Source: Microbacterium testaceum StLB037
GTDB taxonomy: Bacteria > Actinomycetota > Actinomycetes > Actinomycetales > Microbacteriaceae
Length of the DNA stretch: 64,000 nucleotides
Reading direction: 5' to 3'
NCBI RefSeq assembly: GCF_900104345.1
Contig: NZ_FNJN01000008.1
Span: forward strand, 1 to 64,000
Both the position numbers and the translations under genes were made by a program. Within the stretch, counting starts at the first letter, position 1, and every line of letters begins with the position of its first letter. Positions 11,280 through 19,849 of this stretch are shown here, one piece after another. The notes under the pieces are model-generated. The model was not told the DNA's origin, made no database searches, and saw only the letters and a list, made by a program, of their open reading frames with translations.

Positions 11280-12052
11280 CAGCGGGTCTCCTCACTCACG
11301 GTGCGCTTCTCGATGCGCTTGGGGACGTCGGGGCCGACCTCGACGATGCGGTGGACGTACACGCCGGGGAGGTGAACGGCGTCCGGGTCGAGGTCACCGG
11401 GCTCGACGAGGTGCTCGACCTGCACGATGCAGGTGCGGCCGGCCATCGCGGCGAGGGGGTTGAAGGCGCGCGCGGCCTTTCGGAACACGAGGTTGCCGTG
11501 CCGGTCGCCCGTGTGGGCGTGCACGAGCGAGAAGTCGGTGGTGATGGCCTCTTCGAGCACGAACTCGCGCTGCTCGCCGTTCACCTCGAAGGTGCGGACG
11601 TCCTTGACCGGGGAGGCGACGGCGATGCCGCCGGCCCCGTCGTAGCGACGCGGCAGTCCGCCCTCGGCGACCTGGGTGCCGACACCGGTCTGGGTGTAGA
11701 AGGCCGCGATGCCCGAGCCGCCGGCCCGCAGCTTCTCGGCGAGGGTGCCCTGCGGGGTGAGCTCGAGCTCGAGTTCGCCCGAGAGGAACTGCCGCTCGAA
11801 CTCCTTGTTCTCTCCGACGTACGACGAGGTCATCTTGCGGATGCGACCGGCGCCGAGCAGGATGCCGAGCCCCCAGTCGTCGACGCCGCAGTTGTTCGAC
11901 ACGACCGACAGGTCGCGGGTCCCCTGGGCGAGAAGGGCCTCGATGAGGGCGATGGGGTTGCCGGACAGGCCGAACCCGCCGACGGCGAGAGACGCTCCGT
12001 CGGTGATGTCGGCGACGGCCTCGGCGGCCGAGGCGACGGTCTTGTCGATCAC
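11279..12052 (-). CDS. 3-oxoacid CoA-transferase subunit A
   Basis: Alpha subunit of the class I CoA-transferase, 257 residues from GTG 12052 behind an AAGGAG ribosome-binding site. Visible landmarks are [15 protein letters not shown] (CoA-binding glycine loop), [13 protein letters not shown] and [20 protein letters not shown], all typical of ScoA/PcaI. It is first in the A-B-thiolase operon and divergent from an IclR-type regulator 100 bases away, which probably controls it. IclR proteins often regulate either acetate/ketone or beta-ketoadipate genes. Confidence 0.92.
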   Translation of the reverse strand: MIDKTVASAAEAVADITDGASLAVGGFGLSGNPIALIEALLAQGTRDLSVVSNNCGVDDWGLGILLGAGRIRKMTSSYVGENKEFERQFLSGELELELTPQGTLAEKLRAGGSGIAAFYTQTGVGTQVAEGGLPRRYDGAGGIAVASPVKDVRTFEVNGEQREFVLEEAITTDFSLVHAHTGDRHGNLVFRKAARAFNPLAAMAGRTCIVQVEHLVEPGDLDPDAVHLPGVYVHRIVEVGPDVPKRIEKRTVSEETR

Positions 12053-12115
12053 GCGAACTCCTTCGTTTCGTCCTCCTACGGTGCGCTGTTCGGGCCCGCC
12101 GAGTCGACCGCGCTC

Positions 12116-12158
12116 TTGTCATGTGGATGACGTGGGGCTTAGCGTCCACATCGTGGAC
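12116..12158 (+). promoter_or_regulatory. Promoter and candidate operator of the IclR-type gene
   Basis: TTGTCA (12116-12121), an 18-base spacer and TAGCGT (12140-12145) form a plausible sigma-70-type promoter. The GTG start at 12153 follows seven bases later, so the transcript would be leaderless. The inverted repeat GTCCACATCGTGGAC (12144-12158) covers the -10 edge and the start codon and is a good candidate site for autoregulation. This is inference from pattern only. Confidence 0.5.
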
Positions 12159-12935
12159 ACTGCATCGCGATCCGTTCCCGGCGCCCAGGCCATCTCGCGG
12201 GCGGCCCGGCTCTTGCGCCTCGTGACGGCCGCGGGCGAGACCGGCGCGTCGGTCGGCGACCTCGCGCGCGACGCCGATCTCACGCGACCGACCGCGCACC
12301 GCCTCCTCAGCGCGCTTCGCGCCGAGGGGCTCGTCGACCGCGACGAGCCGACCGGTCACTGGCTACCGGGGCCGGAGCTCTATCTGATGGGGAGTGTGGC
12401 GGCATCCCGATTCGACATCACCTCGACCGCGCGCGACATCGTGCGCTCCCTGGCGGTCCGAACCGAGGAGAGCGCGTTCCTGTCGGTACGGCGGGGCGAC
12501 GAGACGGTGTGCCTGGTGCGCGAGGACGGGAGCTTCCCGATCCGCTCGTTCGTGCTGTCGGAGGGGGTGCGCTTTCCCCTCGGGGTGGCCTCGGCGGGGT
12601 TGGCGATCCTGGCGTTCCTGCCGTCGAGCGAGGTGGATGCGTATCTCGAGCGGCATCCGGAACTTCCCGAGAAATGGGGGGCGTCGCACTCCCCCACCCG
12701 TCTGCGCGGGCGGATCCGCGACACGCAGGCACGTGGATACGCGGTGAATCCGGGGCTCATCGTGGAGGGGAGCTACGGGCTCGGCGCGGCCGTGTTCACG
12801 CGCGCGGGCGACCCGCAGTGGGCTCTCAGCCTGACCGGGGTGGAGTTCCGCTTCGGCGGCGAGCGCCTCGCGGAGCTCGGACGGATCCTTCTCGCGCACG
12901 CGCACCAGTTGTCGACGCGCATCGCGTCTCGCTGA
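12153..12935 (+). CDS. IclR-family transcriptional regulator
   Basis: Encodes 260 residues. The winged helix-turn-helix lies at about residues 10-70 (GASVGDLARDADLTRPTAHR then LLSALRAEGLVDRDE) and the IclR effector-binding domain fills the rest (VLSEGVRFPLGVASAGLAIL, then GYAVNPGLIVEGSYGLGAAV). GTG 12153 is chosen because it gives a normal N-terminus and matches a leaderless promoter; the frame is open much further upstream but only as antisense of the CoA-transferase gene. Divergent from the CoA-transferase/thiolase operon, which is the likely target. The ligand is unknown. Confidence 0.9.
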   Translation: MDTASRSVPGAQAISRAARLLRLVTAAGETGASVGDLARDADLTRPTAHRLLSALRAEGLVDRDEPTGHWLPGPELYLMGSVAASRFDITSTARDIVRSLAVRTEESAFLSVRRGDETVCLVREDGSFPIRSFVLSEGVRFPLGVASAGLAILAFLPSSEVDAYLERHPELPEKWGASHSPTRLRGRIRDTQARGYAVNPGLIVEGSYGLGAAVFTRAGDPQWALSLTGVEFRFGGERLAELGRILLAHAHQLSTRIASR

Positions 12936-12957
12936 ATCCCTCGAAATAGATACCCAC

Positions 12958-12978
12958 GGTATATACCGGGGGTATACT
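12958..12978 (+). promoter_or_regulatory. Leaderless promoter and nested palindromes of the MarR gene
   Basis: TATACT (12973-12978) stands seven bases before ATG 12986. Two overlapping palindromes cover it: GGTATATACC (12958-12967) and TATACCGGGGGTATA (12962-12976, arms of six with a three-base centre). MarR proteins bind such A/T-bearing palindromes over their own promoters, so autorepression is likely by inference. Confidence 0.55.
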
Positions 12979-12985
12979 TCCACAT

Positions 12986-13528
12986 ATGACCCGCCACGAC
13001 GACCTGCAGACGCTTTTGCTCGCGGTGCACGCCCTCACCCGCGTCGCGGCTCTCGACACCCAGACCGACGCCCCCGCCGCGCAGTGGCGCACGCTGACTC
13101 TCCTGCGCGACCACGGCCCCCAGCGCCTCGGCGACCTCGCGACCCTCAGCCGCGTGACACAGCCCGGCATGACCCGACTCGTCCACCAGATGGACGCCGC
13201 GGGACTCGTCGAGCGCCGCCGCCTGCCCGACGACTCGCGCGTCAGCGTGATCGCCGCCACGGCGAAGGGCCTCGACGCGCTGGCCGGGTGGTACGAGCAG
13301 TTCCGCGCGGCCCTTGCGCCGCACGTGGCCGACCTCTCCGAGAAGGAGTGGGATGCCGTGAGCGTCGCCGCCTCCGCGCTCTCACTGCGCGTGGGAATGG
13401 CGCCGACTCCCGCGGGTCGAAACGAAACCACTGACGATCGAACCCCCGACGACGATGGCGCCGCCGACCCCACCGAAGACCGCGGAGTCCCCACGGAATC
13501 CGCAGAAGAACAGGAGGTGGTCCGGTGA
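12986..13528 (+). CDS. MarR-family transcriptional regulator
   Basis: Encodes 180 residues. The winged-helix core spans about residues 30-100, with the recognition region RLGDLATLSRVTQPGMTRLV and the wing GLVERRRLPDDSRVSVIAAT. The last 40 residues (GRNETTDDRTPDDDGAADP onward) form an acidic disordered tail, an addition to the usual ~145-residue MarR length. The stop overlaps the GTG of the MFS pump gene (GTGA at 13525-13528), so regulator and transporter are co-translated, a common arrangement for drug-responsive efflux units. Confidence 0.9.
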   Translation: MTRHDDLQTLLLAVHALTRVAALDTQTDAPAAQWRTLTLLRDHGPQRLGDLATLSRVTQPGMTRLVHQMDAAGLVERRRLPDDSRVSVIAATAKGLDALAGWYEQFRAALAPHVADLSEKEWDAVSVAASALSLRVGMAPTPAGRNETTDDRTPDDDGAADPTEDRGVPTESAEEQEVVR

Positions 13529-14766
13529 GTGCCGGAACCGCAGCAGTCAGCAAGGCGCCCAGCGTCTGGAAACAACCCGCGCAGGTCTGGGCCGTCGCCT
13601 TCGCGTGCGTCGTCGCCTTCATGGGCATCGGTCTCGTCGACCCGATCCTCCCCGCCATCGCGGACTCCCTGAAGGCCACCCCGGTCGAGACGGAGCTGCT
13701 GTTCACCAGCTACCTCGTCGTGACCGGCCTGGCGATGCTCATCACCAGCTGGATCTCGAGCCGCATCGGCGCCAAGGCGACCCTGCTCGTCGGTCTCGGT
13801 TTGATCGTCGTGTTCGCCTTCTTCTGCGCCATCAGCGGCAGCGTCGACGCCGTGATCGGCTTCCGCGCCGGATGGGGTCTGGGCAACGCCCTGTTCATCT
13901 CCACCGCGCTGGCGACCATCGTGGGCGCGGCATCCGGCGGGAGCTCGGCCGCGATCATCCTCTACGAAGCCGCGCTGGGCCTCGGCATCGCCGTGGGGCC
14001 GCTGCTCGGCGGCATCCTGGGTGAGGTCAGCTGGCGCGGGCCGTTCTTCGGCGTCGTCGTCCTGATGGCGATCGCGTTCCTCGCGGTGGCGGTCCTTCTG
14101 CGCGGCCCCCAGCCCGCGCGCACCCCGCTCCCCTTCAGTGCCCCGTTCCGTGCCCTCGGCCGTCCGGCGCTCGCGATCCTCGCGGCGACCGCGCTGTTCT
14201 ACAACATGGGCTTCTTCACGCTGCTCGCGTTCTCGCCGTTCCCCCTCGGGTTCGGGGCGATGGGCATCGGCCTGACCTTCTTCGGATGGGGCGTGGGCCT
14301 GGCGATCACGAGCGTCTGGGTCGCCCCTCTGCTGCTGCGCCGCCTGCGGCTGACGACGGTCCTGCTGATCGCCCTGCCCCTGCTGGCCCTCGACCTGCTC
14401 GTCGCCGCGTTCATCGTGTCGTCGGCCGTCGCTCTGGTCGTGTGCATCATCGTGGGCGGTCTCGTGCTGGGCGTCGTGAACACCGCGCTGACCGAAGCGG
14501 TCATGGAAGCCACCGACCTCCCGCGCTCGGTCGCGTCGTCGGCCTACTCGGCCGTGCGCTTCCTGGGCGGGGCGGTCGCTCCCCCGCTCGCCGCGCTGCT
14601 CTGGCACGCGTACGGCGCCGGAGTGCCCTACGTGATGGCCGCGGTGTCGGTCGTGATCGCCGCCGCCTGCATCCTCTTCGGTCGGCGTCTGCTCGCACAC
14701 GTCGACGGAGCACACCCGGATGCCGCCGACGAGGGCGCAGCTGTTCTCGTGGGGGATGCGGCGTAA
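13525..14766 (+). CDS. MFS transporter, DHA1-type efflux pump
   Basis: Encodes 413 residues with about twelve hydrophobic spans starting at residue 20 (VWAVAFACVVAFMGIGLVDP). The DHA1 signature is visible as GIGLVDPILPAIADSL in TM1 and RAGWGLGNALFISTALATIV further on, with motif C-like GLGIAVGPLLGGILG at about residues 150-165. It starts with GTG overlapping the MarR stop. A proton-driven exporter of a small molecule is likely; the substrate cannot be read from the sequence. Confidence 0.88.
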   Translation: MSAGTAAVSKAPSVWKQPAQVWAVAFACVVAFMGIGLVDPILPAIADSLKATPVETELLFTSYLVVTGLAMLITSWISSRIGAKATLLVGLGLIVVFAFFCAISGSVDAVIGFRAGWGLGNALFISTALATIVGAASGGSSAAIILYEAALGLGIAVGPLLGGILGEVSWRGPFFGVVVLMAIAFLAVAVLLRGPQPARTPLPFSAPFRALGRPALAILAATALFYNMGFFTLLAFSPFPLGFGAMGIGLTFFGWGVGLAITSVWVAPLLLRRLRLTTVLLIALPLLALDLLVAAFIVSSAVALVVCIIVGGLVLGVVNTALTEAVMEATDLPRSVASSAYSAVRFLGGAVAPPLAALLWHAYGAGVPYVMAAVSVVIAAACILFGRRLLAHVDGAHPDAADEGAAVLVGDAA

Positions 14767-14916
14767 GGCGTCGGCGTCACCTCTCCTCGCGCCGGGTGCC
14801 GGCAGGACGAACCGTTCGGATCGTCTTGTCGGCGCCCGGCGCTTTCGCGTGGGTGGGCGCTACTTGCTCGATTTCGCCCTCGACCGGCGGTTCCTCCTGA
14901 TGTCGGAGGTCCTCGA

Positions 14917-14922
14917 TACCGT
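14917..14922 (+). promoter_or_regulatory. Leaderless -10 element (TACCGT)
   Basis: TACCGT is followed by six bases and ATG 14929 of the HNH protein, with no Shine-Dalgarno in the six-base gap. Confidence 0.4.
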
Positions 14923-14928
14923 GCTCGT

Positions 14929-16461
14929 ATGACGAGCCCGACCCCCGCATCGCACCGGTCGACACCGGATGCTGCGCTCGTGCCCGCCGTGTTCCTGGCG
15001 CCTCCTCCGAGCGACGACGAGCTCCGGGCCTGGGCCGATGAGATCCGCGCGATCGAAGAGGGACAGTCCGAGCCGGACTGGAACGAGCTGTTCTCCGACG
15101 ACAGCACTCCGTGGCCGGTGAGCCACGACCTCGACTCCCCCGGCGAGGACGCCGCTGCGGTTTCCGAGTCCGAAGCCGACGCTCGTCCCATCGACCTCGT
15201 GCACACCCTCGTCGCGGTCGCCATCCGCCGTCGCCAGCACACCGCCGAGGAATACCAGCTCATGACGCTGATCCTCGACCGCGCCGTTGCCGATCCCGAC
15301 CCGTGGGTCGGTCCCGATCCCACCCTGGATCACGCGTGGGAGGACTCTCGCGGGCGGTCAGTGGCCGCCGTGCGGCGCGACCGTGCCGACCTCGCGGAGC
15401 GCGCCGCCGCCGCAGAGATCGCCGTTCACCTGCGTCTGGCCGAGCAGACGGTCCGCACGCGGGTCGGCCACGCCCGGACGCTGCAGGCACGGTGCAGCCT
15501 GGCCTGGCGGGCGTTCCTCGACGGACGGATCTCCGAGAGCCACGCGATCAGGATCGCCCGGCTCGCCGACTCCCTCCCCGATGACCGCGAGGCCTGGACC
15601 GCGTTCGACACCGGCGCCACCGAGCGCGCCGAGCGTCTGACGCCGTCGAGTTTCGACACCGCCGCTCGCGCGCTACGCGAGAAGGTCCACGCCGAGTCGA
15701 TCGAGGAGCGGCATCGCCGCGCGGCCCGCGACCGCGGGGTGTGGCTGACCGCCGAGCTCGATGGCATGGCGACACTGACAGCCTTGCTTCCGGCCGACAG
15801 GGCGCACGCCGCCATGACACGCCTGGACCGCGCCGCGCGGCATCTGGCGACGGCAGACGGCGAAGAGCGCACGCTGGCGCAACTGAGAGCCGATGCGCTA
15901 GCGGATCTGCTCGCGGGTGGATCGGTCGCGGAGCGTCCCGCGGCGGCGCCGGCTCCCACAGCAGGGGACTCGAGGGCGTTCGGCTCCGGCCGCCCCACCG
16001 TCGTCGTGACCGTTCCCGCCCTCACCCTCCTCGGCCGCGACGACACCCCAGCCACCCTCGACGGGTACGGCCCGATCGATCTCGACACGGCACGAAGACT
16101 CGCCGGAGAGGCGTCGTCGTGGATCCGCGTTCTCACCCACCCGGTCACGGGGGTTCCGCTCGCCCTCGATCGCACCAGATACCGAGTGACGACCGCACTC
16201 CGGCGCTGGCTCGGCGTCACCTCGCCGACGTGCGTCTTCCCGGGATGCGCCCGCCCCGCCCGCGACTGCGACATCGATCACCTCACCGCGTGGGCCGACG
16301 GCGGGGCCACCGACCACGACAACCTCGAACCCGAGTGCCGCCACCACCACCGCCTCCGCCACGAGACGAAATGGGAACCGCTCAAAAACCCCGGCGATGT
16401 CGACCTGAGGTGGCGCTCACCCCTGGGTCACGACATCGAGGTGGATCCGCCGCCGTTCTGA
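14929..16461 (+). CDS. DUF222 / HNH endonuclease domain protein (13E12-repeat family)
   Basis: Encodes 510 residues. A DUF222 helical domain covers roughly residues 85-400. The C-terminal HNH domain at about 430-475 reads CVFPGCARPARDCDIDH, followed by NLEPECRHHHRLRH, giving the zinc-binding cysteines and the catalytic histidines. Proteins of this family are abundant, often multi-copy, in actinobacteria and their role is unsettled. It runs alone on its strand and its last 34 bases overlap the 3' end of the convergent Nudix gene. Confidence 0.88.
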   Translation: MTSPTPASHRSTPDAALVPAVFLAPPPSDDELRAWADEIRAIEEGQSEPDWNELFSDDSTPWPVSHDLDSPGEDAAAVSESEADARPIDLVHTLVAVAIRRRQHTAEEYQLMTLILDRAVADPDPWVGPDPTLDHAWEDSRGRSVAAVRRDRADLAERAAAAEIAVHLRLAEQTVRTRVGHARTLQARCSLAWRAFLDGRISESHAIRIARLADSLPDDREAWTAFDTGATERAERLTPSSFDTAARALREKVHAESIEERHRRAARDRGVWLTAELDGMATLTALLPADRAHAAMTRLDRAARHLATADGEERTLAQLRADALADLLAGGSVAERPAAAPAPTAGDSRAFGSGRPTVVVTVPALTLLGRDDTPATLDGYGPIDLDTARRLAGEASSWIRVLTHPVTGVPLALDRTRYRVTTALRRWLGVTSPTCVFPGCARPARDCDIDHLTAWADGGATDHDNLEPECRHHHRLRHETKWEPLKNPGDVDLRWRSPLGHDIEVDPPPF

Positions 16462-17000
16462 TCTTTGGCGGCGCCGACCTGGCACTCCTCTCGCACCCGT
16501 TCCCCCAGCGTGTCCCACAGCTGATCGAACCGGGCGTTCCACGGTGTCGCGAACACCCCGTCCTTCCAGCGCTGGTGCACGACGTCGAGGGTGACCCACT
16601 CGGCATCCTGGACCTCCTCCGGATCCGGCACGGGCGCGGGCTCCCCGTCGACACGGCCGACCCAGAGGTCGAACAGGGCTCTTTCTTCGACGACGCGACC
16701 CACCAAGACCAGGTCGTCGGGGGCCAGCACCATCCCCGTCTCTTCCGCGAGTTCCCGGACGGCGCCGGTGCGGCTGGTCTCTCCGCGCAATGCGCTGCCG
16801 GCGGGGAACTCCCACGCCAAGGGGTAGTCCTTGGCCGCGGCGCGCAGGCTCATCAGCACGCGGCCGGTGGACGACACCAGACAGACGGATGCCACGACGT
16901 GGAACAACCCGGCCGGCACAGGGCCGTCCCCGCGCCGGTGGAGGGTTCCGGTCGGTGTGCCCTGGATGTCGGTGACATCCCACATCTCGTCGTCGGCCAT
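16428..17000 (-). CDS. Nudix hydrolase
   Basis: Encodes 190 residues. The Nudix box is complete at residues 68-90: G68, E74, then REL-AEETGM (R82, E83, E86, E87, G89), which binds Mg2+ and cleaves nucleoside-diphosphate-linked substrates. The N-terminal part resembles isopentenyl-diphosphate isomerase-like Nudix proteins (WDVTDIQGTPTGTLHRRGDG), but substrate is unproven. ATG 17000 is chosen because GGAGG sits five bases before it; an upstream in-frame GTG at 17018 precedes that ribosome-binding site. Convergent with the HNH gene. Confidence 0.87.
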   Translation of the reverse strand: MADDEMWDVTDIQGTPTGTLHRRGDGPVPAGLFHVVASVCLVSSTGRVLMSLRAAAKDYPLAWEFPAGSALRGETSRTGAVRELAEETGMVLAPDDLVLVGRVVEERALFDLWVGRVDGEPAPVPDPEEVQDAEWVTLDVVHQRWKDGVFATPWNARFDQLWDTLGERVREECQVGAAKDQNGGGSTSMS

Positions 17001-17102
17001 GGAAACCTCCCGGGTCACGCGCCGCCGTTGGAGACGGGGCTGGTCCCATCATGCCGAGCGCCATCGAGGAGGCGGAGGGATTGCGCAGAACCCGGATCTG
17101 AG

Positions 17103-17142
17103 AAATGAAAATCCCCTCCACACCACACGGGCGAGAGGGGAC
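17103..17142 (-). terminator. Terminator after tRNA-Lys
   Basis: On the minus strand TCCCCTC pairs with GAGGGGA (17112-17118 with 17135-17141) and is followed by ATTTTCATTT, a fair T-rich tail, directly past the tRNA 3' end. Confidence 0.6.
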
Positions 17143-17151
17143 TTTCTGTGC

Positions 17152-17227
17152 TGGTGCACCCCCTGGGACTTGAACCCAGAACCCACTGATTAAGAGTCAG
17201 TTGCTCTGCCGATTGAGCTAGAGGTGC
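17152..17227 (-). tRNA. tRNA-Lys (CTT)
   Basis: Cloverleaf is readable on the minus strand: acceptor GCACCTC pairs with GGGGTGC, D arm AGCTCAATCGGCAGAGC, anticodon loop CTCTTAA with CTT, T arm CTGGGTTCAAGTCCCAG. The 3' CCA is encoded (17152-17154). It reads AAG codons. Length is 76 bases including CCA. Confidence 0.97.
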
Positions 17228-17318
17228 GTTCCGTTCGGCCGGAGTTTCGCTCTCCGCGCCGAGGAATGACACTACCAGGCGTGACTCGGGCACGCCAAAT
17301 CGAGCCAGGATCGACCGT

Positions 17319-17324
17319 TATCCT
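17319..17324 (+). promoter_or_regulatory. Leaderless -10 element (TATCCT)
   Basis: TATCCT, six bases, then GTG 17331 of the phosphatase gene; no ribosome-binding site in between. Confidence 0.45.
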
Positions 17325-17330
17325 GGAGCC

Positions 17331-18155
17331 GTGTCCCGCATCGAAGAGCCCGCCGCGCCCGCCGCGGACCTGACCGACGATCTCGCACTCGCCCTCCGCC
17401 TGGCTGACGCTGCCGACGCCGTGGCGATGGAACGCTTCGACTCCGCCGACCTCCGGATCGACACGAAGCCCGACCGCACGCACGTGACCGAGGCCGACCT
17501 GGCGACGGAGCGCGCGATTCGCGGGATCCTCGACGCGGAGCGCCCGGGCGACTCCGTGCTCGGCGAGGAATACGGCACGTCGGGTGACACGTCCCGCCGC
17601 TGGGTCATCGATCCGATCGACGGGACCCACAACTACATGCGCGGCATTCCGGTCTGGGCGACGCTCATCGCCCTGACCGTCGACGGCGTCCCCCGGGTGG
17701 GCGTCGTGAGCCAGCCCGCGATCGGTCGCCGCTGGTGGGCCGCAACGGGCCAGGGCGCGTGGACGACGACCGCCGACGGTGACATCCGACGCATTCACGT
17801 GTCCGGGGTCGACGAGGTTTCGGCATCCAGCATCAGCTTCCAGAGCATCGAGCAGTGGGATGACGTCGATCTCGTCCCCACTCTCGAGAAGCTCACGCGC
17901 GCTGTCTGGCGCGATCGCGCCTACGGGGATGCGCTCCCTTACATGTGGTTGGCCGAGGGCCGTCTCGAGCTCGTGGCCGAGTTCGGGGTGAAGGAGTACG
18001 ACATCGCGGCGATCGCCCCCATCGTGCGCGAGGCCGGCGGACGTTTCACGGCGTTCGACGGGACCGACCGTCTCGATGCCGGTTCTTCCCTCGCGACGAA
18101 CGGCCTGCTGCACGACGACTTCTTCGCTCTGCTGCACGAGGACGGTGCCCGATGA
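17331..18155 (+). CDS. Inositol monophosphatase family; histidinol-phosphatase (HisN)-like
   Basis: Encodes 274 residues from a GTG. Metal-binding motifs of the family are present: LGEEYG (E79/E80), WVIDPIDGTHNY (D94, D97, T99) and the C-terminal VKEYDIAAIAPIVREAGG. The motif set and length fit both myo-inositol-1-phosphatases and the actinobacterial HisN histidinol-phosphatases; the sequence WVIDPIDGTHNYMRGIPVWA seems nearer the HisN type. No his genes are adjacent. Its stop overlaps the next ATG (18152-18155). Confidence 0.82.
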   Translation: MSRIEEPAAPAADLTDDLALALRLADAADAVAMERFDSADLRIDTKPDRTHVTEADLATERAIRGILDAERPGDSVLGEEYGTSGDTSRRWVIDPIDGTHNYMRGIPVWATLIALTVDGVPRVGVVSQPAIGRRWWAATGQGAWTTTADGDIRRIHVSGVDEVSASSISFQSIEQWDDVDLVPTLEKLTRAVWRDRAYGDALPYMWLAEGRLELVAEFGVKEYDIAAIAPIVREAGGRFTAFDGTDRLDAGSSLATNGLLHDDFFALLHEDGAR

Positions 18156-18721
18156 CACGCGCCCGCCTCGCTCTCCTCGCCGCCGGCGGCGCCATCGTCG
18201 CAACGGCTCTCGCCGGGTGCACGTCGACCCCTGACGCCGCCCCGAGCGTCGCGGCCAGCGCCACGACGACCGATGCACCCGCTCCCGACGCCGGTGCCAG
18301 CGCGACTCCCACGACGGACCCGATCACCCCGACCTGCGAGAACATCATTCCGACCGCCACCGTCGACGACTTCAAGAGCCTCGGGTGGACCTACCAGGAG
18401 GAGCCGTTCCGGATCGGCGCGACGGCGCTTGACGATGGCATCCAGTGCAAGTGGGGCGATGCCAAGGTGGCATCCGATCGCGTGCAGATCTTCGGGTGGG
18501 CTCCCATCGACGACGCGACGGCGCAGCAGGCCGAGAAGGACCTCGTCGCTTCGGGGTGGAAGCTCGAGCGCGACGGCACGGGCGATTATGTCACCGAGAA
18601 CCCCGATTGGCTCGGCGGGCGCGGTGCCGACGGCTACGGTCTGACGTACCTGTTCGGCGACGGGTGGGTGAAGTTCGCGGATACCCGCCAGAGTCTGCTC
18701 CTCGTCGAGACGCCTCAGTAG
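18152..18721 (+). CDS. Lipoprotein, unknown function
   Basis: Encodes 189 residues. A lipoprotein signal peptide ends in the lipobox LAGC with Cys23, followed by a Ser/Thr/Ala/Pro-rich linker to about residue 58. The globular part has two cysteines (TCENIIPTA and IQCKWGD) that may form a disulphide, and the end is rich in Trp/Tyr. Coupled by ATGA to the phosphatase gene. Anchored outside the membrane by inference; no known family recognised. Confidence 0.75.
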   Translation: MTRARLALLAAGGAIVATALAGCTSTPDAAPSVAASATTTDAPAPDAGASATPTTDPITPTCENIIPTATVDDFKSLGWTYQEEPFRIGATALDDGIQCKWGDAKVASDRVQIFGWAPIDDATAQQAEKDLVASGWKLERDGTGDYVTENPDWLGGRGADGYGLTYLFGDGWVKFADTRQSLLLVETPQ

Positions 18722-18746
18722 CGCGCTGCAGACGCGGGCGCTTCGC

Positions 18747-19001
18747 TCACCGGTACGGATTCACCGCCGCGGCATCCCGGCCGGCGGCGAAGCCCTCGTC
18801 CCACGCGTCTCCGCGCGCCTCGAGACCACGCCATCGTTCGTCGACCTGCAGGATCCGTTGTGCGAACGCGACCCAGTCGCTCCACCCGCCCTCGACCGGG
18901 GCGTCGCCGCCTCTCCCCTCGGCCCGCCACCGCGCCGAATCGGGAACGGCGTCGAGGTGGAAGGGACCGACATCGATGCGGATGTGACGCGGATCGGGCA
19001 T
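18747..19001 (-). CDS. Small conserved-looking protein, unknown function
   Basis: Encodes 84 residues starting MPDPRHIRIDVGPFHLDAVP. It is soluble, rich in Trp and Arg, with a predicted helix WVAFAQRILQVDERWRGLEA and a C-terminal helix WDEGFAAGRDAA. The codon pattern is typical of real genes here (GC3 high). It is divergent from the gene at 19032 with only 30 bases between. No family is recognised and no ribosome-binding site is strong. Confidence 0.5.
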   Translation of the reverse strand: MPDPRHIRIDVGPFHLDAVPDSARWRAEGRGGDAPVEGGWSDWVAFAQRILQVDERWRGLEARGDAWDEGFAAGRDAAAVNPYR

Positions 19002-19031
19002 TCCCCGACGCTAGCTGGTTCACTGGGACGC

Positions 19032-19763
19032 ATGGGATTCCTGGATCGCCTGTTCGGCAAGAACGTGCCGGCCCCGCAGGCCGCTCCCCTCGCGTCCGAT
19101 CCTGGTCTCGCAGAGCTCAGACGGACAGCTCAGGATGCCGTCATCCCCGGCTTCCGCGACTTCGATGAGGTCGTGCAGCAGGTGCAGGACGTCCACGAGC
19201 TCGACGATGCCGCAACCGCCGAGGCCGTGGTGCGCGAGGTCTGGGCCGAGCGCCGCCGCGTCGAGCAGGGGTGGCCGTCCGTCACGGAAGGCGACCGCCT
19301 GCGCACGGCATTCGCGATCCTCGAGGCACGCGGCTTCGTCGCCCGCGCCGACTTCACCTGCTGCAACACGTGCGGAACCGCTGAGATCGACGACGAGCGC
19401 ACGCCCGCGCCGAGCGACGAGACGGGTGCACCGCAGTTCCGCGAGTGGGCCTACACCTTCTTCCACCAGCAGGACGCCGAGCGACTCGCCGAGGAGCCCG
19501 CACATCTGTTCCTCACGTTCAGCGCCTTTGCACCCCTGCGCGATCTCGACCCCGGGCTTCTCGCGGCGGCCGACGTCGGCGACGAGGCCGCGCGCAGCGA
19601 GGTCTGGCGACAGACCGATGCCCGCGTCGGCCGGATCGTCGCCGATGCTCTCGCCGAAGCCGGCCTGCCGGTGGAGTGGGACGGCGACCCCGCGCACCGC
19701 ATCGTGATCCCCCTCCCCCAGTGGCGTAACCGCCTTCCCGGCACCGCCCCCGCGACCGCGTAG
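19032..19763 (+). CDS. DUF6891-like protein
   Basis: Encodes 243 residues from ATG 19032 (MGFLDRLFGKNVPAPQ). The signature FTCCNTCGTAEI (about residues 113-124) with preceding ARGFVARAD matches proteins I recall as DUF6891. A three-cysteine cluster might bind metal. The frame is open upstream to 18858, but only across the divergent gene. Function is unknown; cytosolic. Confidence 0.7.
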   Translation: MGFLDRLFGKNVPAPQAAPLASDPGLAELRRTAQDAVIPGFRDFDEVVQQVQDVHELDDAATAEAVVREVWAERRRVEQGWPSVTEGDRLRTAFAILEARGFVARADFTCCNTCGTAEIDDERTPAPSDETGAPQFREWAYTFFHQQDAERLAEEPAHLFLTFSAFAPLRDLDPGLLAAADVGDEAARSEVWRQTDARVGRIVADALAEAGLPVEWDGDPAHRIVIPLPQWRNRLPGTAPATA

Positions 19764-19849
19764 GCGCGGCACGGCACAACGCACACGGCACAGCGCGCAC
19801 AGAACAACGCGCACGGGCATGCCGTTCCGACAACGTAGGCTCGACCCTC

